DNA of 64,000 nucleotides. Origin: an uncultured Roseibium sp. (GTDB lineage Bacteria > Pseudomonadota > Alphaproteobacteria > Rhizobiales > Stappiaceae). The notes below the pieces were generated by a model. The model was given only the letters and a program-made list of their open reading frames with translations. It had not been told where the DNA came from and did no database searches. The stretch spans positions 3,136,001 to 3,200,000 of the forward strand of contig NZ_OY769915.1 of the NCBI RefSeq assembly GCF_963669205.1. Reading direction: 5' to 3'. The position numbers were made by a program, and so were the translations under genes. Shown one piece after another: positions 7,439-16,500 of the stretch; position 1 is the stretch's first letter, and every line of letters starts with the position of its first letter.

Positions 7439-9238
7439 CTATTGTTTGGACACGTTGATCTGTGCGGTCTCGTCATCGAGCGCGAAACTGGTGTCGAAGG
7501 TCACGTGGTGAAAACGCGCCGCCGCATAGTCGTCGTGGATCGCAAAACCGACCGTGTAGACCTTGCCCGGTTCCAGCGGGACGTCACCCGGTGCACCGGA
7601 TTTGAGTGGCCGCGAAAACACGACGGTCCAGACGCCGCCCGACAGACTTGCCTCAGCCGCCATATCGCCGTCATTCGCAACCCGGCGGTCCAGCAGATAG
7701 CCGTTTGAAGAAGAGCCGTCCGCATAGACCCTGAGCAGATCCAGGAACGTGCCGTCTGCAAGAAGCTGATCGATCTCCTCGGCCGGTTTCAGCTTGTCCC
7801 AGCCGCCCTGGGCCTTGCCGCGCCGCCCCTTGACTTCGACCTTGGTCCGGCTCTCGGTCAGGTACTTCGTGATTGTGTCTTTCGCCTCGAGTCTGTCTGA
7901 CACGTCTGCATTGGCAGCGATAGCCTCGGCGCCGGGATCGAAGGGCATGTAGGTGTTGTCCGCATGGCACGAGGCCCAGCACCCGGTTGTCTCTCCCATC
8001 TCGATGCCGGTCCCGGTGATCATCATGGCAACCTTGACCTGGTTGTCGGGATCCATCTTGCCGCCGTCGACGAACGGAGCGGGGTTGTGACCGGCATCCG
8101 GCCACTGCAATCGCACATAAAGGTTTTCATCGTCGTGGGCGGCCTGGATGGCTGCATCGATCGTGCCGCGCTTGCCTGGAATCGGGGTGGGTTCGATCTC
8201 GCCGCCGGCGACGATCTTGGTGCCGATCGCGGTTACTTCCTTGGCGTGACAGGTGGTGCACGCATCGCCGCCCTTGGTGAGCGGACGGGCACCGCCGTGG
8301 GTCTTGCCGTTCTGAACCCACTCAAACGAAGCCTGACCGGGATAGAACAGGGTCAGGTCGGTCACGGGGACCGCGTTCCAGTCGATATCGGGAGCGACAT
8401 TGCCAGCGCCTCCCGGCGACGTTGGCGCAGCCTCGGCCGCGCTGCCCTCCGCCTTGGCGCGCTCCTCGGCAACCGCGGCGTCAACGGCAGCAGCAATCTG
8501 GGCTTGTACAGCCTCCTGCCGGGCCTTCTGGTCAGCCTTGGCCGCTTCAGCCTCGCTCGCCTCTCTGGCTTCAACGCGGGCAAGGCTTGCCATGTATTCT
8601 TGCGGAACGTCCCGGACGAATCCGGGGTGAGGGGCTTCGAGCTCTTCCAGATATGTCTCGTCCGCCCGGTCACGCAGATCCGAGTGGGCAATGCCCTTGT
8701 GGCAGTCGATACAGGTCTGGCCGGTCGACATGGCATTGAGGTGCTGCTGACGTGCGCGCGGTTTCTGGAATTCCGGCATCATCGAATTGAAGTCGTGGCA
8801 GTTCCGGCACTCACGCGAATCGTTGGCCTTCATGCGCTCCCACTCGTTCATTGCGAGCGCCAGACGCTTGGCCTCGAACTTTTCGGGCGTGCTGATGGTG
8901 CCCATAACCTTGCCGTAAAGTTCCTTGGAGGCCTGGACCTTGCGGATGATCTTGTGGGTCCAGTCTTTCGGCACGTGGCAGTCTGAACACGTTGCACCGA
9001 CACCGGACCGGTTAACGTCGTGGATCGTGCCCTTGTATTCCTCGTAGACGAAATCGCGCATCTCGTGACAGGAGATGCAGAATTGCTTGGTATTGGTGGC
9101 TTCCATCGCGGTGTTGAAGCCGCCCCAGAAAATGATACCACCGGCAAAGACGGCCGCGACACCGCCAATGGGCATGCCCCATATCAGGTATCTGCGCCAG
9201 ATCGGATTCTTCTTGTCACCTTGGCTGTTCTCGGACAT
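7439..9238 (-). CDS. nirT: NapC/NirT-type tetraheme cytochrome fused to an EB_dh-like heme domain
   Basis: A 599-aa membrane-anchored multiheme cytochrome. Residues 1-45 contain a single N-terminal transmembrane anchor. The NapC/NirT domain has four CxxCH sites at 54, 84, 144 and 176, which fits a quinol dehydrogenase feeding periplasmic reductases. An Ala/Glu-rich, probably coiled-coil linker spans about 215-275. The C-terminal half (about 285-599) resembles the ethylbenzene dehydrogenase-related heme domain family. It adds CTTCH at 327-331 and an unusual CX3CH site (CWASCH, 420-425). Ordinary NirT is about 200 aa, so the C-terminal half is an extra module. Position directly after nirS suggests it passes electrons from quinol to NirS, perhaps via the cupredoxin. 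The symbol applies to the N-terminal half only. Confidence 0.85.
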   Translation of the reverse strand: MSENSQGDKKNPIWRRYLIWGMPIGGVAAVFAGGIIFWGGFNTAMEATNTKQFCISCHEMRDFVYEEYKGTIHDVNRSGVGATCSDCHVPKDWTHKIIRKVQASKELYGKVMGTISTPEKFEAKRLALAMNEWERMKANDSRECRNCHDFNSMMPEFQKPRARQQHLNAMSTGQTCIDCHKGIAHSDLRDRADETYLEELEAPHPGFVRDVPQEYMASLARVEAREASEAEAAKADQKARQEAVQAQIAAAVDAAVAEERAKAEGSAAEAAPTSPGGAGNVAPDIDWNAVPVTDLTLFYPGQASFEWVQNGKTHGGARPLTKGGDACTTCHAKEVTAIGTKIVAGGEIEPTPIPGKRGTIDAAIQAAHDDENLYVRLQWPDAGHNPAPFVDGGKMDPDNQVKVAMMITGTGIEMGETTGCWASCHADNTYMPFDPGAEAIAANADVSDRLEAKDTITKYLTESRTKVEVKGRRGKAQGGWDKLKPAEEIDQLLADGTFLDLLRVYADGSSSNGYLLDRRVANDGDMAAEASLSGGVWTVVFSRPLKSGAPGDVPLEPGKVYTVGFAIHDDYAAARFHHVTFDTSFALDDETAQINVSKQ

Positions 9239-9372
9239 GTCCAGGCTCCGTTTTGGATTTCTCCGCAGGCCCTTTTGACCGGGCCATAAGCGATCGCAAT
9301 GCGGATGCGGGGAGCGTTTGCCCTCACTCAGGCGACCGGTGGTCGATGCAGTCCCTTCACCGCTGGCAAAGA

Positions 9373-9401
9373 GGAAGGGCGGGATCTTTGCCCGCCCTTC
9401 C
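9373..9401 (-). terminator. Stem-loop between nirS and the nirT-like gene
   Basis: GGAAGGGCGGG and CCCGCCCTTCC form a perfect 11-bp stem around a 7-nt loop, 16 nt past the nirS stop codon. No run of T follows in the direction of transcription, so a leaky terminator or an mRNA-stabilising/processing hairpin is more likely than a strong terminator. It could set a high nirS to nirT transcript ratio. Confidence 0.7.
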
Positions 9402-9417
9402 GGAGTGCTGGCTCACA

Positions 9418-11094
9418 TCAGGTGACGTGGTTCGAACGGTTGTAGACGTTGAATTTGCCGGTCGGGGCGAAGAGGCCCTTGACCCGCGTTTTCTCTTCCA
9501 GCGTCTTGGCGTCGAAGATCACGATTTCACCGTTGGGCTCCTTGGAGGTGGAGCGGTTCCACTTGGAGACCCATACTTCCGATCCATCCTGGTTGAATTC
9601 GAAGTGAACGGCGACGTTGCCTTCTTCCTCGGTGATCTGGATGGTCTTGACGATCTCTCCCGTTTCCTTGGAGATGACCTGCACGGACTGCTGCACTTCC
9701 GGTTCCGGGTGCTTGGTCTGGTCGGCCCAGATGTAGTCTGAGGTCGGATGCGTTCTGATGAACAGGCCGGCACCGTCGGTTTCGACTTCGTAGCAGACCT
9801 TCCAGGCGTCATCCGGACGGTTCTCAGGGTCATTGCCCCAGACCGTAACCGTGCCTTCACCAAGGTGGGTGGTGCCTGCCACCGGACCGCAATTCGGGTC
9901 ATTCCAGTTGGCGCCCGGGCCGGGGTGCGGCAGCGGCGCCGTGTCGATCATGGCTTCCAGCTTGTGGGTCTTGGTGTCCACGACAACCATCTTGTTCGAC
10001 GCATTCGCGGCGATCTGGAAGTAGCGGCCGGACGGATCGAAGAAACCGTCATGCAGGAATTTAGCGGAATCGATCTTGTCGATGCGCAAATTGTCCAGAT
10101 CGCTGTAATCGACCTGCCAGAGCTGGCCGAGTTCCTTGACCGCGACGATCCATGTCGGCTCGTTCGGAGTGGTGTAGATGGCCGCAACGCGGCTTTCTTC
10201 CACATATTCACCGTCAACGTTCACGCCGCGCGTGGAAACGACTTTTTTCGGTTCCATGGTTTCCGCATCGACGATCGCAAAGTGCGGCGGCCAGTAACCT
10301 CCGCCGATGACATACTTGCCGTCGCCGGAAACCGCTACGTCGCGTGCGTCGTAGGCGATCTTCACTTCGGCAACCAGCATGTTCTCCGGGTTCTGCCAGA
10401 GATCGATCTTGGTCATCTTGCCGTCACGGCCCATCGTGTACCAGAATCGGCCCGGATGCTCCGGTTCTTCGAGTTTGTGGTGCTCGGAAGCTTTCAGGAC
10501 GTGCACCGCGTAACCGGTCGGAATGTGCGCAAGAACTTCCTTCGTGTCACCGTCGACAACGGCGACCTTGCCCACGTCGCGCTCGATGACGACGAAGAAG
10601 TTTTCCCAGTTCCTGCCGTGCAGCGGTTCGCTCGGATAGTCCTCCGGTTCGACATAGACCTTCCGTGTCGCTTCCATCTGCGCCAGCGACATTTCCGGCG
10701 GTGTTGGCGCCTCCATCATGATGTAGGTGGCCATGTCCTTGATTTCCTGCTCGGTCATGATGTCCGAGAAGTTGTTCATGCCGCCTTCGGTGCCCCAGGA
10801 GATGATTTTTTCAAGTCGTTCCTGGCCCAGCTGCAGCGTGCCGCCTTTGGTGACGGTCCCGTCAGCTGCGGTCTTCTTCCATTCCGGTTCCAGGTTCTTC
10901 CCCGTTGCGCCCTTGCGCAGGACGCCGTGGCAACCCGCACATCTTTCGAAATAGAGCTGCTTGGAACTTTCGAAGGCCTCCTCGCTGAGGGTCGGACCTT
11001 CGGCAAGGGCAGGCGCCGTCATGCTGCCCATCAGCAGCGCCAGACAGGTCGCTAACGCGTAACCCAACCCTTTTTTCTTCCTTGGATGTGACAT
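9418..11094 (-). CDS. nirS: NirS, cytochrome cd1 nitrite reductase
   Basis: Periplasmic dissimilatory nitrite reductase (nitrite to NO), 558 aa. After a signal peptide (cleavage near APALA) comes a cytochrome c domain with CAGCH at 52-56. The eight-bladed heme d1 propeller follows, with the His-containing segments WPPHFAIVD and KFLHDGFFD expected around the d1 iron. The C-terminal end FAPTGKFNVYNR is typical of NirS and distinguishes it from NirN and NirF. The ATG at 11094 is preceded by GGAG, and the open frame extends upstream without need. Transcription probably starts from a divergent region shared with norC, where an FNR/DNR-like site lies 61 nt upstream. Confidence 0.97.
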   Translation of the reverse strand: MSHPRKKKGLGYALATCLALLMGSMTAPALAEGPTLSEEAFESSKQLYFERCAGCHGVLRKGATGKNLEPEWKKTAADGTVTKGGTLQLGQERLEKIISWGTEGGMNNFSDIMTEQEIKDMATYIMMEAPTPPEMSLAQMEATRKVYVEPEDYPSEPLHGRNWENFFVVIERDVGKVAVVDGDTKEVLAHIPTGYAVHVLKASEHHKLEEPEHPGRFWYTMGRDGKMTKIDLWQNPENMLVAEVKIAYDARDVAVSGDGKYVIGGGYWPPHFAIVDAETMEPKKVVSTRGVNVDGEYVEESRVAAIYTTPNEPTWIVAVKELGQLWQVDYSDLDNLRIDKIDSAKFLHDGFFDPSGRYFQIAANASNKMVVVDTKTHKLEAMIDTAPLPHPGPGANWNDPNCGPVAGTTHLGEGTVTVWGNDPENRPDDAWKVCYEVETDGAGLFIRTHPTSDYIWADQTKHPEPEVQQSVQVISKETGEIVKTIQITEEEGNVAVHFEFNQDGSEVWVSKWNRSTSKEPNGEIVIFDAKTLEEKTRVKGLFAPTGKFNVYNRSNHVT

Positions 11095-11155
11095 TCTCCA
11101 AACTCCAAATGCTGGTGAGGCACTCGCGAGTTTGCGTGAACGCCGGAAGGCTTCC

Positions 11156-11169
11156 TTGACTTTCGTTAA
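11156..11169 (-). promoter_or_regulatory. FNR/DNR-like operator for nirS
   Basis: TTGACTTTCGTTAA, a Crp/Fnr-type inverted repeat with 4-bp spacer, 61 nt upstream of the nirS start codon. It is one of two nearly identical sites in the 221-bp nirS-norC intergenic region. The spacing fits a class II activator site near -41.5, which is inference. Confidence 0.75.
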
Positions 11170-11239
11170 GAATGCACAGCCGGTTTTTCCCAAGACACCA
11201 AAACATCTCCCGAACGACTGTGTCCGGCCTGTGCCGGGC

Positions 11240-11253
11240 TTGACTTTGGTTAA
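11240..11253 (+). promoter_or_regulatory. FNR/DNR-like operator for norC
   Basis: TTGACTTTGGTTAA differs from the nirS-proximal site by one base (in the spacer) and lies 62 nt upstream of the norC start. One site per divergent promoter implies independent but parallel activation of nitrite and NO reduction. Confidence 0.75.
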
Positions 11254-11315
11254 GGAAACGAGTGCGCGCCCTGTCACCCTCAAGGCCACGATCAACTCGG
11301 GGAAAGGAGCGCGTA

Positions 11316-11768
11316 ATGCGCGAAGTCATGACCAAAAGCATGGCCCGAAACATTTTTTATGGCGGGTCACTCTTCTTCATCATCATCTTCCTGGGGCTGT
11401 CGATCCACAGTCACCTCTACATAACCGGGACGTCGACCAATCACGCCGGCATCACCGAAAGCGTGGCCGCAGGCAAGCGTGTCTGGGAAGACAAGGCCTG
11501 CATCAACTGCCACACCATCTTGGGAGAAGGGGCGTACTTCGCGCCTGAAGTGGGCAACGTGATGACCCGCTGGGGTGTTCTTGACGACCCGGACGCAGCC
11601 TTCGAGACGCTGAAAGGCTGGATGGAATCCATGCCGACCGGCATCGAGGGGCGCAGGCAGATGCCCAATTTCAACCTGACCGACGAGGAAATCCGCGACC
11701 TCGCGAACTTCCTGATCTGGACCGACAAGATCGACGCCCAGGGCTGGCCGCCGAACGATGCCGGCTGA
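11316..11768 (+). CDS. norC: NorC, cytochrome c subunit of nitric oxide reductase
   Basis: Membrane-anchored monoheme cytochrome c that passes electrons to NorB. The 150-aa protein has one N-terminal transmembrane helix (FYGGSLFFIIIFLGLSI) and a heme motif CINCH at 62-66 in the family-typical context DKACINCHTILGEGAYFAPE. The distal PNFNLTDEEIRDLANFL supports the cytochrome c fold. The start codon at 11316 follows GGAAAGGAG. It is the first gene of norCBQDEF, transcribed divergently from nirS. Confidence 0.97.
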   Translation: MREVMTKSMARNIFYGGSLFFIIIFLGLSIHSHLYITGTSTNHAGITESVAAGKRVWEDKACINCHTILGEGAYFAPEVGNVMTRWGVLDDPDAAFETLKGWMESMPTGIEGRRQMPNFNLTDEEIRDLANFLIWTDKIDAQGWPPNDAG

Positions 11769-11791
11769 TCCGAAAGCAAGAGGAACGAAAG

Positions 11792-13162
11792 ATGAAATAC
11801 GAATCACAAAAGGTCGCCATGGCGTATTTCGCCGTCGCCCTGGCCCTGTTTGCAGTTCAGGTGCTTGGCGGACTGCTGGCAGGCTGGGTTTATGTTCAAC
11901 CGAACTTCCTGTCCGAACTGCTGCCCTTCAACATCATTCGCATGCTGCACACGAACAGCCTGATCGTGTGGTTGCTCCTTGGGTTCTTCGGAGCCGCATA
12001 TTTTCTCATACCCGAGGAGGCGGAAAGAGAGATCCATTCGCCCAAGCTTGCATACCTGCAACTGGCAATCCTCGTGATCGGTACTCTGGGCGTGGTCGTT
12101 ACCTATGTCTTCAATCTGTTCGAAGGAAACTTCCTGCTCGGCAAGGAGGGCCGGGAGTTCATCGAGCAGCCCAAATGGGTCAAGGCGGGGATCGTCGTTG
12201 CCGCGCTGATCTTCCTCTACAACGTCACCATGACGGTGCTGAAGGGCAAGAAGACCGCGATCACGAATATTCTTCTTCTGGGCTTGTGGGGCCTGGCGCT
12301 GCTGTTCCTGTTCAGCTTTTACAATCCGAGCAACCTGTCGCTGGACAAGCAGTACTGGTGGTACATTGTCCACCTTTGGGTTGAAGGTGTCTGGGAGCTG
12401 ATCATGGCCTCCATTCTAGCCTATCTCATGCTGAAGCTGACCGGTGTCGATCGCGAAGTCGTCGAAAAATGGCTTTACGTCATTGTCGCCGCAGCGCTCT
12501 TCTCGGGCATTCTGGGAACGGGCCACCACTACTACTGGATCGGCACGCCCGGCTATTGGCAGTGGATCGGGTCGATTTTCTCCGCCCTGGAGGTCATCCC
12601 GTTCTTTGCGATGATGGCCTTTGCATTCGTCATGGTCTGGAAGGGCCGGCGCGACCATCCGAACAAGGCCGCGCTCCTTTGGTCCCTCGGCTGCGCGACA
12701 CTTGCCTTTTTCGGTGCCGGTGTCTGGGGCTTCCTGCACACGCTGCACGGCGTCAACTACTACACGCACGGCACGCAGATCACGGCCGCGCATGGACACC
12801 TCGCCTTCTTCGGTGCTTACGTGTCACTGAACCTGGCAATCATCACCTATGCAATGCCGCTTCTGCGGAACCGGGAGCCCTATAACCAGGTGCTCAACAT
12901 GGCCTCCTTCTGGCTCATGTCGAGCGGCATGGCATTCATGACCTTCGTGCTGACTTTTGCCGGGACCATCCAGACCCATCTGCAACGCGTCAATGGTGAG
13001 TATTTCATGGACGTGCAGGACCAGTTGGCCCTGTTCTACTGGATGCGGTTTGGATCCGGAGCGGTGTTCGTTCTTGGGGCGGTGCTGTTCATCTACGCGA
13101 TTGCGGTGCCGAAACGCGAGGTCATCGAGCCCGGCAAAGCCGCCGGCATGCCTGCGGAGTGA
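11792..13162 (+). CDS. norB: NorB, catalytic subunit of cytochrome c nitric oxide reductase
   Basis: Integral membrane heme-copper-oxidase superfamily protein that reduces two NO to N2O. The 456-aa product is a 12-helix protein. H53 is a heme b ligand. H194, H245 and H246 are the FeB histidines, with E198 and E202 in HLWVEGVWE, the glutamates that mark cNOR. The heme ligands near THGTQITAAHGH are also present. The N-terminus lacks the long quinol-oxidase extension of qNor, consistent with norC upstream. Its stop codon overlaps the norQ start by one base (TGATG). Confidence 0.97.
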   Translation: MKYESQKVAMAYFAVALALFAVQVLGGLLAGWVYVQPNFLSELLPFNIIRMLHTNSLIVWLLLGFFGAAYFLIPEEAEREIHSPKLAYLQLAILVIGTLGVVVTYVFNLFEGNFLLGKEGREFIEQPKWVKAGIVVAALIFLYNVTMTVLKGKKTAITNILLLGLWGLALLFLFSFYNPSNLSLDKQYWWYIVHLWVEGVWELIMASILAYLMLKLTGVDREVVEKWLYVIVAAALFSGILGTGHHYYWIGTPGYWQWIGSIFSALEVIPFFAMMAFAFVMVWKGRRDHPNKAALLWSLGCATLAFFGAGVWGFLHTLHGVNYYTHGTQITAAHGHLAFFGAYVSLNLAIITYAMPLLRNREPYNQVLNMASFWLMSSGMAFMTFVLTFAGTIQTHLQRVNGEYFMDVQDQLALFYWMRFGSGAVFVLGAVLFIYAIAVPKREVIEPGKAAGMPAE

Positions 13163-13977
13163 TGGAGATGGAAGGATCTGTATCCTTGGGAAAAGGGGCG
13201 GCAGGCGTCCCTTTTTACCTCCCTCAGGGCGACGAACGCACGGTGTTCGAAGCCGCTTACAACAACAGCCTGCCGGTTCTTCTGAAAGGTCCGACCGGCT
13301 GTGGCAAGACGCGCTTCGTCGCCCATATGGCGGCAACGCTGGGGCGCAAGCTCTATACCGTTGCCTGCCATGACGATCTTGCCGCCGCGGACCTGATCGG
13401 CCGGTACCTGCTCAAGGGCGGGGAAACGGTCTGGGTCGACGGCCCTCTGACACGGGCGGTGCGGGAAGGGGCGATCTGCTATCTGGACGAAGTCGTGGAG
13501 GCACGCAAGGACGTGACCGTCGTGCTGCATCCGCTGACCGATGATCGCAGAACGCTTCCCATTGACCGGACCGGCGAAGAACTGGCGGCCGCGCCCGGTT
13601 TCATGCTGGTTGCCTCCTACAATCCCGGTTACCAGAACATCCTGAAGACGCTGAAACCCTCGACACGGCAGCGTTTCATCTCGCTTGAATTCGACTTCCC
13701 GCCGCCCAGTCTCGAAGTCGAGATCGTGGCCGAGGAAAGCGGTTTGGACAAAGACAGGGTGAGTGCGCTTGTTCGGCTGGCCGGAAAGCTGCGGGCCCTG
13801 AAAGGCCAGGATCTGGAAGAGGGTGTTTCAACCCGGCTGGTCGTCTACGCAGCCACCCTGATCGCGCAGGGTATGCCGGTTGACCGCGCTGTTCTTGCAG
13901 CGATGGTCGAGCCGCTGACCGACGACGAGGACGTGAAACGCGGGCTCCTCGATCTTGCCACGGCCGTGTTTGGGTGA
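13162..13977 (+). CDS. norQ: NorQ, MoxR-type AAA+ ATPase
   Basis: Cytoplasmic AAA+ ATPase that works with NorD to insert the non-heme iron into NorB. Walker A is GPTGCGKT near residue 45, Walker B is ICYLDEVVEA, and a sensor region reads MLVASYNPGYQN; this last element is typical of NorQ/CbbQ proteins. The length of about 271 aa is normal. Translation is coupled to norB: the ATG at 13162 shares a base with its stop, and a second ATG at 13168 or a GTG at 13159 are alternatives. Confidence 0.93.
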   Translation: MEMEGSVSLGKGAAGVPFYLPQGDERTVFEAAYNNSLPVLLKGPTGCGKTRFVAHMAATLGRKLYTVACHDDLAAADLIGRYLLKGGETVWVDGPLTRAVREGAICYLDEVVEARKDVTVVLHPLTDDRRTLPIDRTGEELAAAPGFMLVASYNPGYQNILKTLKPSTRQRFISLEFDFPPPSLEVEIVAEESGLDKDRVSALVRLAGKLRALKGQDLEEGVSTRLVVYAATLIAQGMPVDRAVLAAMVEPLTDDEDVKRGLLDLATAVFG

Positions 13978-13987
13978 GGCCAGACCG

Positions 13988-15925
13988 ATGGGCAGGATCG
14001 ACTTCGAGCCATGGGAACCCGAAGAAACCGTCGGGAAACTGTGGCACGCATTTGCAAGCCGCCTGGATGCACCTGAGGTGCATCATGGAGCCGCGGTCGG
14101 CCTCTCAGAGGTCGGCGGGCGGCTTGCAGTGCTTTTTCGGGGGCTGGGGGGGAGCCACAGTATTGACTTGCGCCCGGTCTCCGATGAAGTTTCGCACCAC
14201 CGCCTCGGTTTCCTGAGGCGGCTCGGGACTGAAACGGAAACCGTTCCGCAGGCAAGCTTCGATGGAGAGACCTTCCGTCTGCCGGAGACGTTGGCCGTCT
14301 TTCCCTTCAGGGAGGCCAATGCCGCGCTCTACGTTTGGCTGACGGCCATGGCTGCACATGCGCCGCGTTTTCAGCCGGAGGACGATCCGCTGCGCGCAGA
14401 CTTGCGGACGCTCCATCATGTCGAGGCAAGTATCCACAAGACGCTCGCAACGGCTCCCGGGCTCGCCCCCCTGTACCGGGAACTCAGCCGAGGTGTTCTC
14501 TCAACCCGCAAATTGACAGGCCTTCCCGTCATGGAAGCGCGGATCGAAAAGCTTGTGCGTCACATGCTTGGCGATCCAATTGAACTCGCCGCGGACGTCG
14601 AGGAATTGATGGGAAAGGTCCGCGAAGGCAATTTCTCGAACATCTGCGCTCAACGTGGGTATCGGCCATTTCGGCCTGTCCCGGTCTGGCTGCAGGTGCG
14701 GGAAGTCATGTTCTCGACAGGGGACGCGGTTGAAGACCGCGACACTGAGGGTGCGCCCGAAGAGGCTTCAGGCAAGACCCTGAAGGCTAGGAGACGAAAA
14801 GCCGACCAGGCAGAACGAAAGGACAGCCTGATCCTGCACAAGTTCGAGGCAATTCTGAGTTGGGCCGAGTTCCTCAATCTGAACCGCCGCGTCGATGACG
14901 ATGACAATGACGATGCAAAGAAGGCTGCGGAGGATCAGGAGGAAATCGGCCTGGGTCAGATTTCCAAGGCGCCGGCAACACGATTGAAATTGCATCTTGA
15001 TCTGGCACCGGAGGATGTCGACAGGGAAAGACTTTCCGGGAAGTTTCTGTATCCGGAGTGGGATACGCGCACCGGCAAGTATTTGCCTGATCATGCATGC
15101 GTTTTGACGAACGTTGCTGACGCCGAACCGAACCGGGAGAATGCCGATGAAGATCCCCGTGCCGCGCGGCGCATCCGCGCCGTCAGAAGGCAGTTCGAGG
15201 CATTGCGTCCCGGGCGTGTCACCACCCGTGGACACCTTGAGGGCGACGACCTCGACATGGACGCGGCCGTCAGGTCCCAGGTTGAAAAGATTGCCAGCGG
15301 CAACGGCAACGAGCGGATCTGGCAGCAGACGCGGCCGGAGGCACGTGACCTTGCCGTTTCCATTCTGCTGGACGTGTCTCGATCAACAGAAAGCGCCGTC
15401 ACAGGGCGGGCGGTCATTGACATCGAGCGCGAAGCCCTGACGGCGCTCGCCTGGGGGCTGAATGCCTGCGGCGACGATTTTGCCATCTCCGCATTTTCTT
15501 CGTTGAAGCGTCACCGCGTCTATCTGCAAAGCTGCAAGCGTTTCGACGAACCGATGTCAGCGACGGTAGAACATCGGATAACTGGTCTGAAACCGGGGTT
15601 CTACACCCGGTTGGGAGCTGCCATGCGCCACACATCCAAGGAACTGGAAACACAGTCCCGCAAGCGCAGGCTGCTTCTGGTGATCACCGACGGCAAGCCG
15701 AATGATCTGGACCACTATGAGGGACGGCACGGGATCGAAGACACCCGGATGGCTGTTCGCGAAGCCCGGCGGGCTGGGCAGTCGGTTTTTGGCGTGACAA
15801 TCGACAAATCCGCGAAATCCTGGTTCCCGCGCCTGTTCGGGCAGGGAGGGTTCGCGGTTATCCCGCATCCGGACCGGCTGACACAGGCGTTGCCGCAGAT
15901 CTACAGACAGCTCGTTGGAGGGTAA
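13988..15925 (+). CDS. norD: NorD, von Willebrand factor A domain maturation protein
   Basis: Partner of NorQ in NO reductase maturation. The protein is 645 aa. The N-terminal two thirds has no catalytic motif that I recognise and contains a very acidic stretch (DDDDNDDAKKAAEDQEE). The C-terminal vWA domain carries the MIDAS motif in ILLDVSRSTES and the distal LLLVITDGKPND. The ATG at 13988 is 10 nt after norQ; an upstream in-frame start would overlap norQ. The length agrees with known NorD proteins. Confidence 0.93.
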   Translation: MGRIDFEPWEPEETVGKLWHAFASRLDAPEVHHGAAVGLSEVGGRLAVLFRGLGGSHSIDLRPVSDEVSHHRLGFLRRLGTETETVPQASFDGETFRLPETLAVFPFREANAALYVWLTAMAAHAPRFQPEDDPLRADLRTLHHVEASIHKTLATAPGLAPLYRELSRGVLSTRKLTGLPVMEARIEKLVRHMLGDPIELAADVEELMGKVREGNFSNICAQRGYRPFRPVPVWLQVREVMFSTGDAVEDRDTEGAPEEASGKTLKARRRKADQAERKDSLILHKFEAILSWAEFLNLNRRVDDDDNDDAKKAAEDQEEIGLGQISKAPATRLKLHLDLAPEDVDRERLSGKFLYPEWDTRTGKYLPDHACVLTNVADAEPNRENADEDPRAARRIRAVRRQFEALRPGRVTTRGHLEGDDLDMDAAVRSQVEKIASGNGNERIWQQTRPEARDLAVSILLDVSRSTESAVTGRAVIDIEREALTALAWGLNACGDDFAISAFSSLKRHRVYLQSCKRFDEPMSATVEHRITGLKPGFYTRLGAAMRHTSKELETQSRKRRLLLVITDGKPNDLDHYEGRHGIEDTRMAVREARRAGQSVFGVTIDKSAKSWFPRLFGQGGFAVIPHPDRLTQALPQIYRQLVGG

Positions 15926-15929
15926 CGAA

Positions 15930-16493
15930 ATGTCCGCCAGCCATCTGGAAGGGACCGGCGGGCTGGATGATCTGCCCGGCGATCTGATGATGTGGGTCCT
16001 GATCGTGAGCGAACTGTTGGTCTTCGGAGCCGGGCTTGTCGCCTTCCTCGCTGTCAGGATCACCGATCCGGCGGGGTTTGCCGCTGCCAGTACCCATCTT
16101 CATCCGACGCTTGCAGGGGTGAACACGCTGGTCTTGATCACAAGCGGTTTCTTTGCCGCGCGAGCACTCGAATTCAGCCTGTGCGGCAGGATACCTGCTG
16201 CACGTCTAGCGCTTCTTGGAGCAGGGGGGCTTGGTGCCCTGTTCCTCGCGATCAAGACCCATGAATACGCCGATGTGGCTGCCAAGGGAATTTCGACCGA
16301 AACCCACCCGTTTTTCACGTTTTACTATCTCCTGACCGGCTTTCACGCCCTGCATGTCGTGGCAGGCATGCTCATTCTTGTGCTGATCGCATGGAAGGTC
16401 ACACCCCGAAATCTGGAAGTCGGCACGGCTTTCTGGCACATGGTCGATCTTGTCTGGGTGCTGCTGTTTCCCGTGATCTATCTTTTGGCCTGA
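15930..16493 (+). CDS. norE: NorE, cytochrome oxidase subunit III-like protein
   Basis: A 187-aa, five-helix membrane protein of the heme-copper oxidase subunit III family found in nor clusters, where it supports NorCB activity or assembly. Family signatures include the N-terminal GDLMMWVLIVSELLVFGAG, THEYAD and THPFFTFYYLLTGFHALHV. The ATG at 15930 is 4 nt after norD and has GGAGGG upstream; earlier in-frame codons lie inside norD. Confidence 0.92.
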   Translation: MSASHLEGTGGLDDLPGDLMMWVLIVSELLVFGAGLVAFLAVRITDPAGFAAASTHLHPTLAGVNTLVLITSGFFAARALEFSLCGRIPAARLALLGAGGLGALFLAIKTHEYADVAAKGISTETHPFFTFYYLLTGFHALHVVAGMLILVLIAWKVTPRNLEVGTAFWHMVDLVWVLLFPVIYLLA

Positions 16494-16500
16494 CCATGAC

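Noticed and set aside
9418..11094. Quinol-type or copper nitrite reductase alternative for the main reductase gene
   Set aside because: The CAGCH heme c site and the d1 propeller identify cytochrome cd1; no copper nitrite reductase motifs occur in it.
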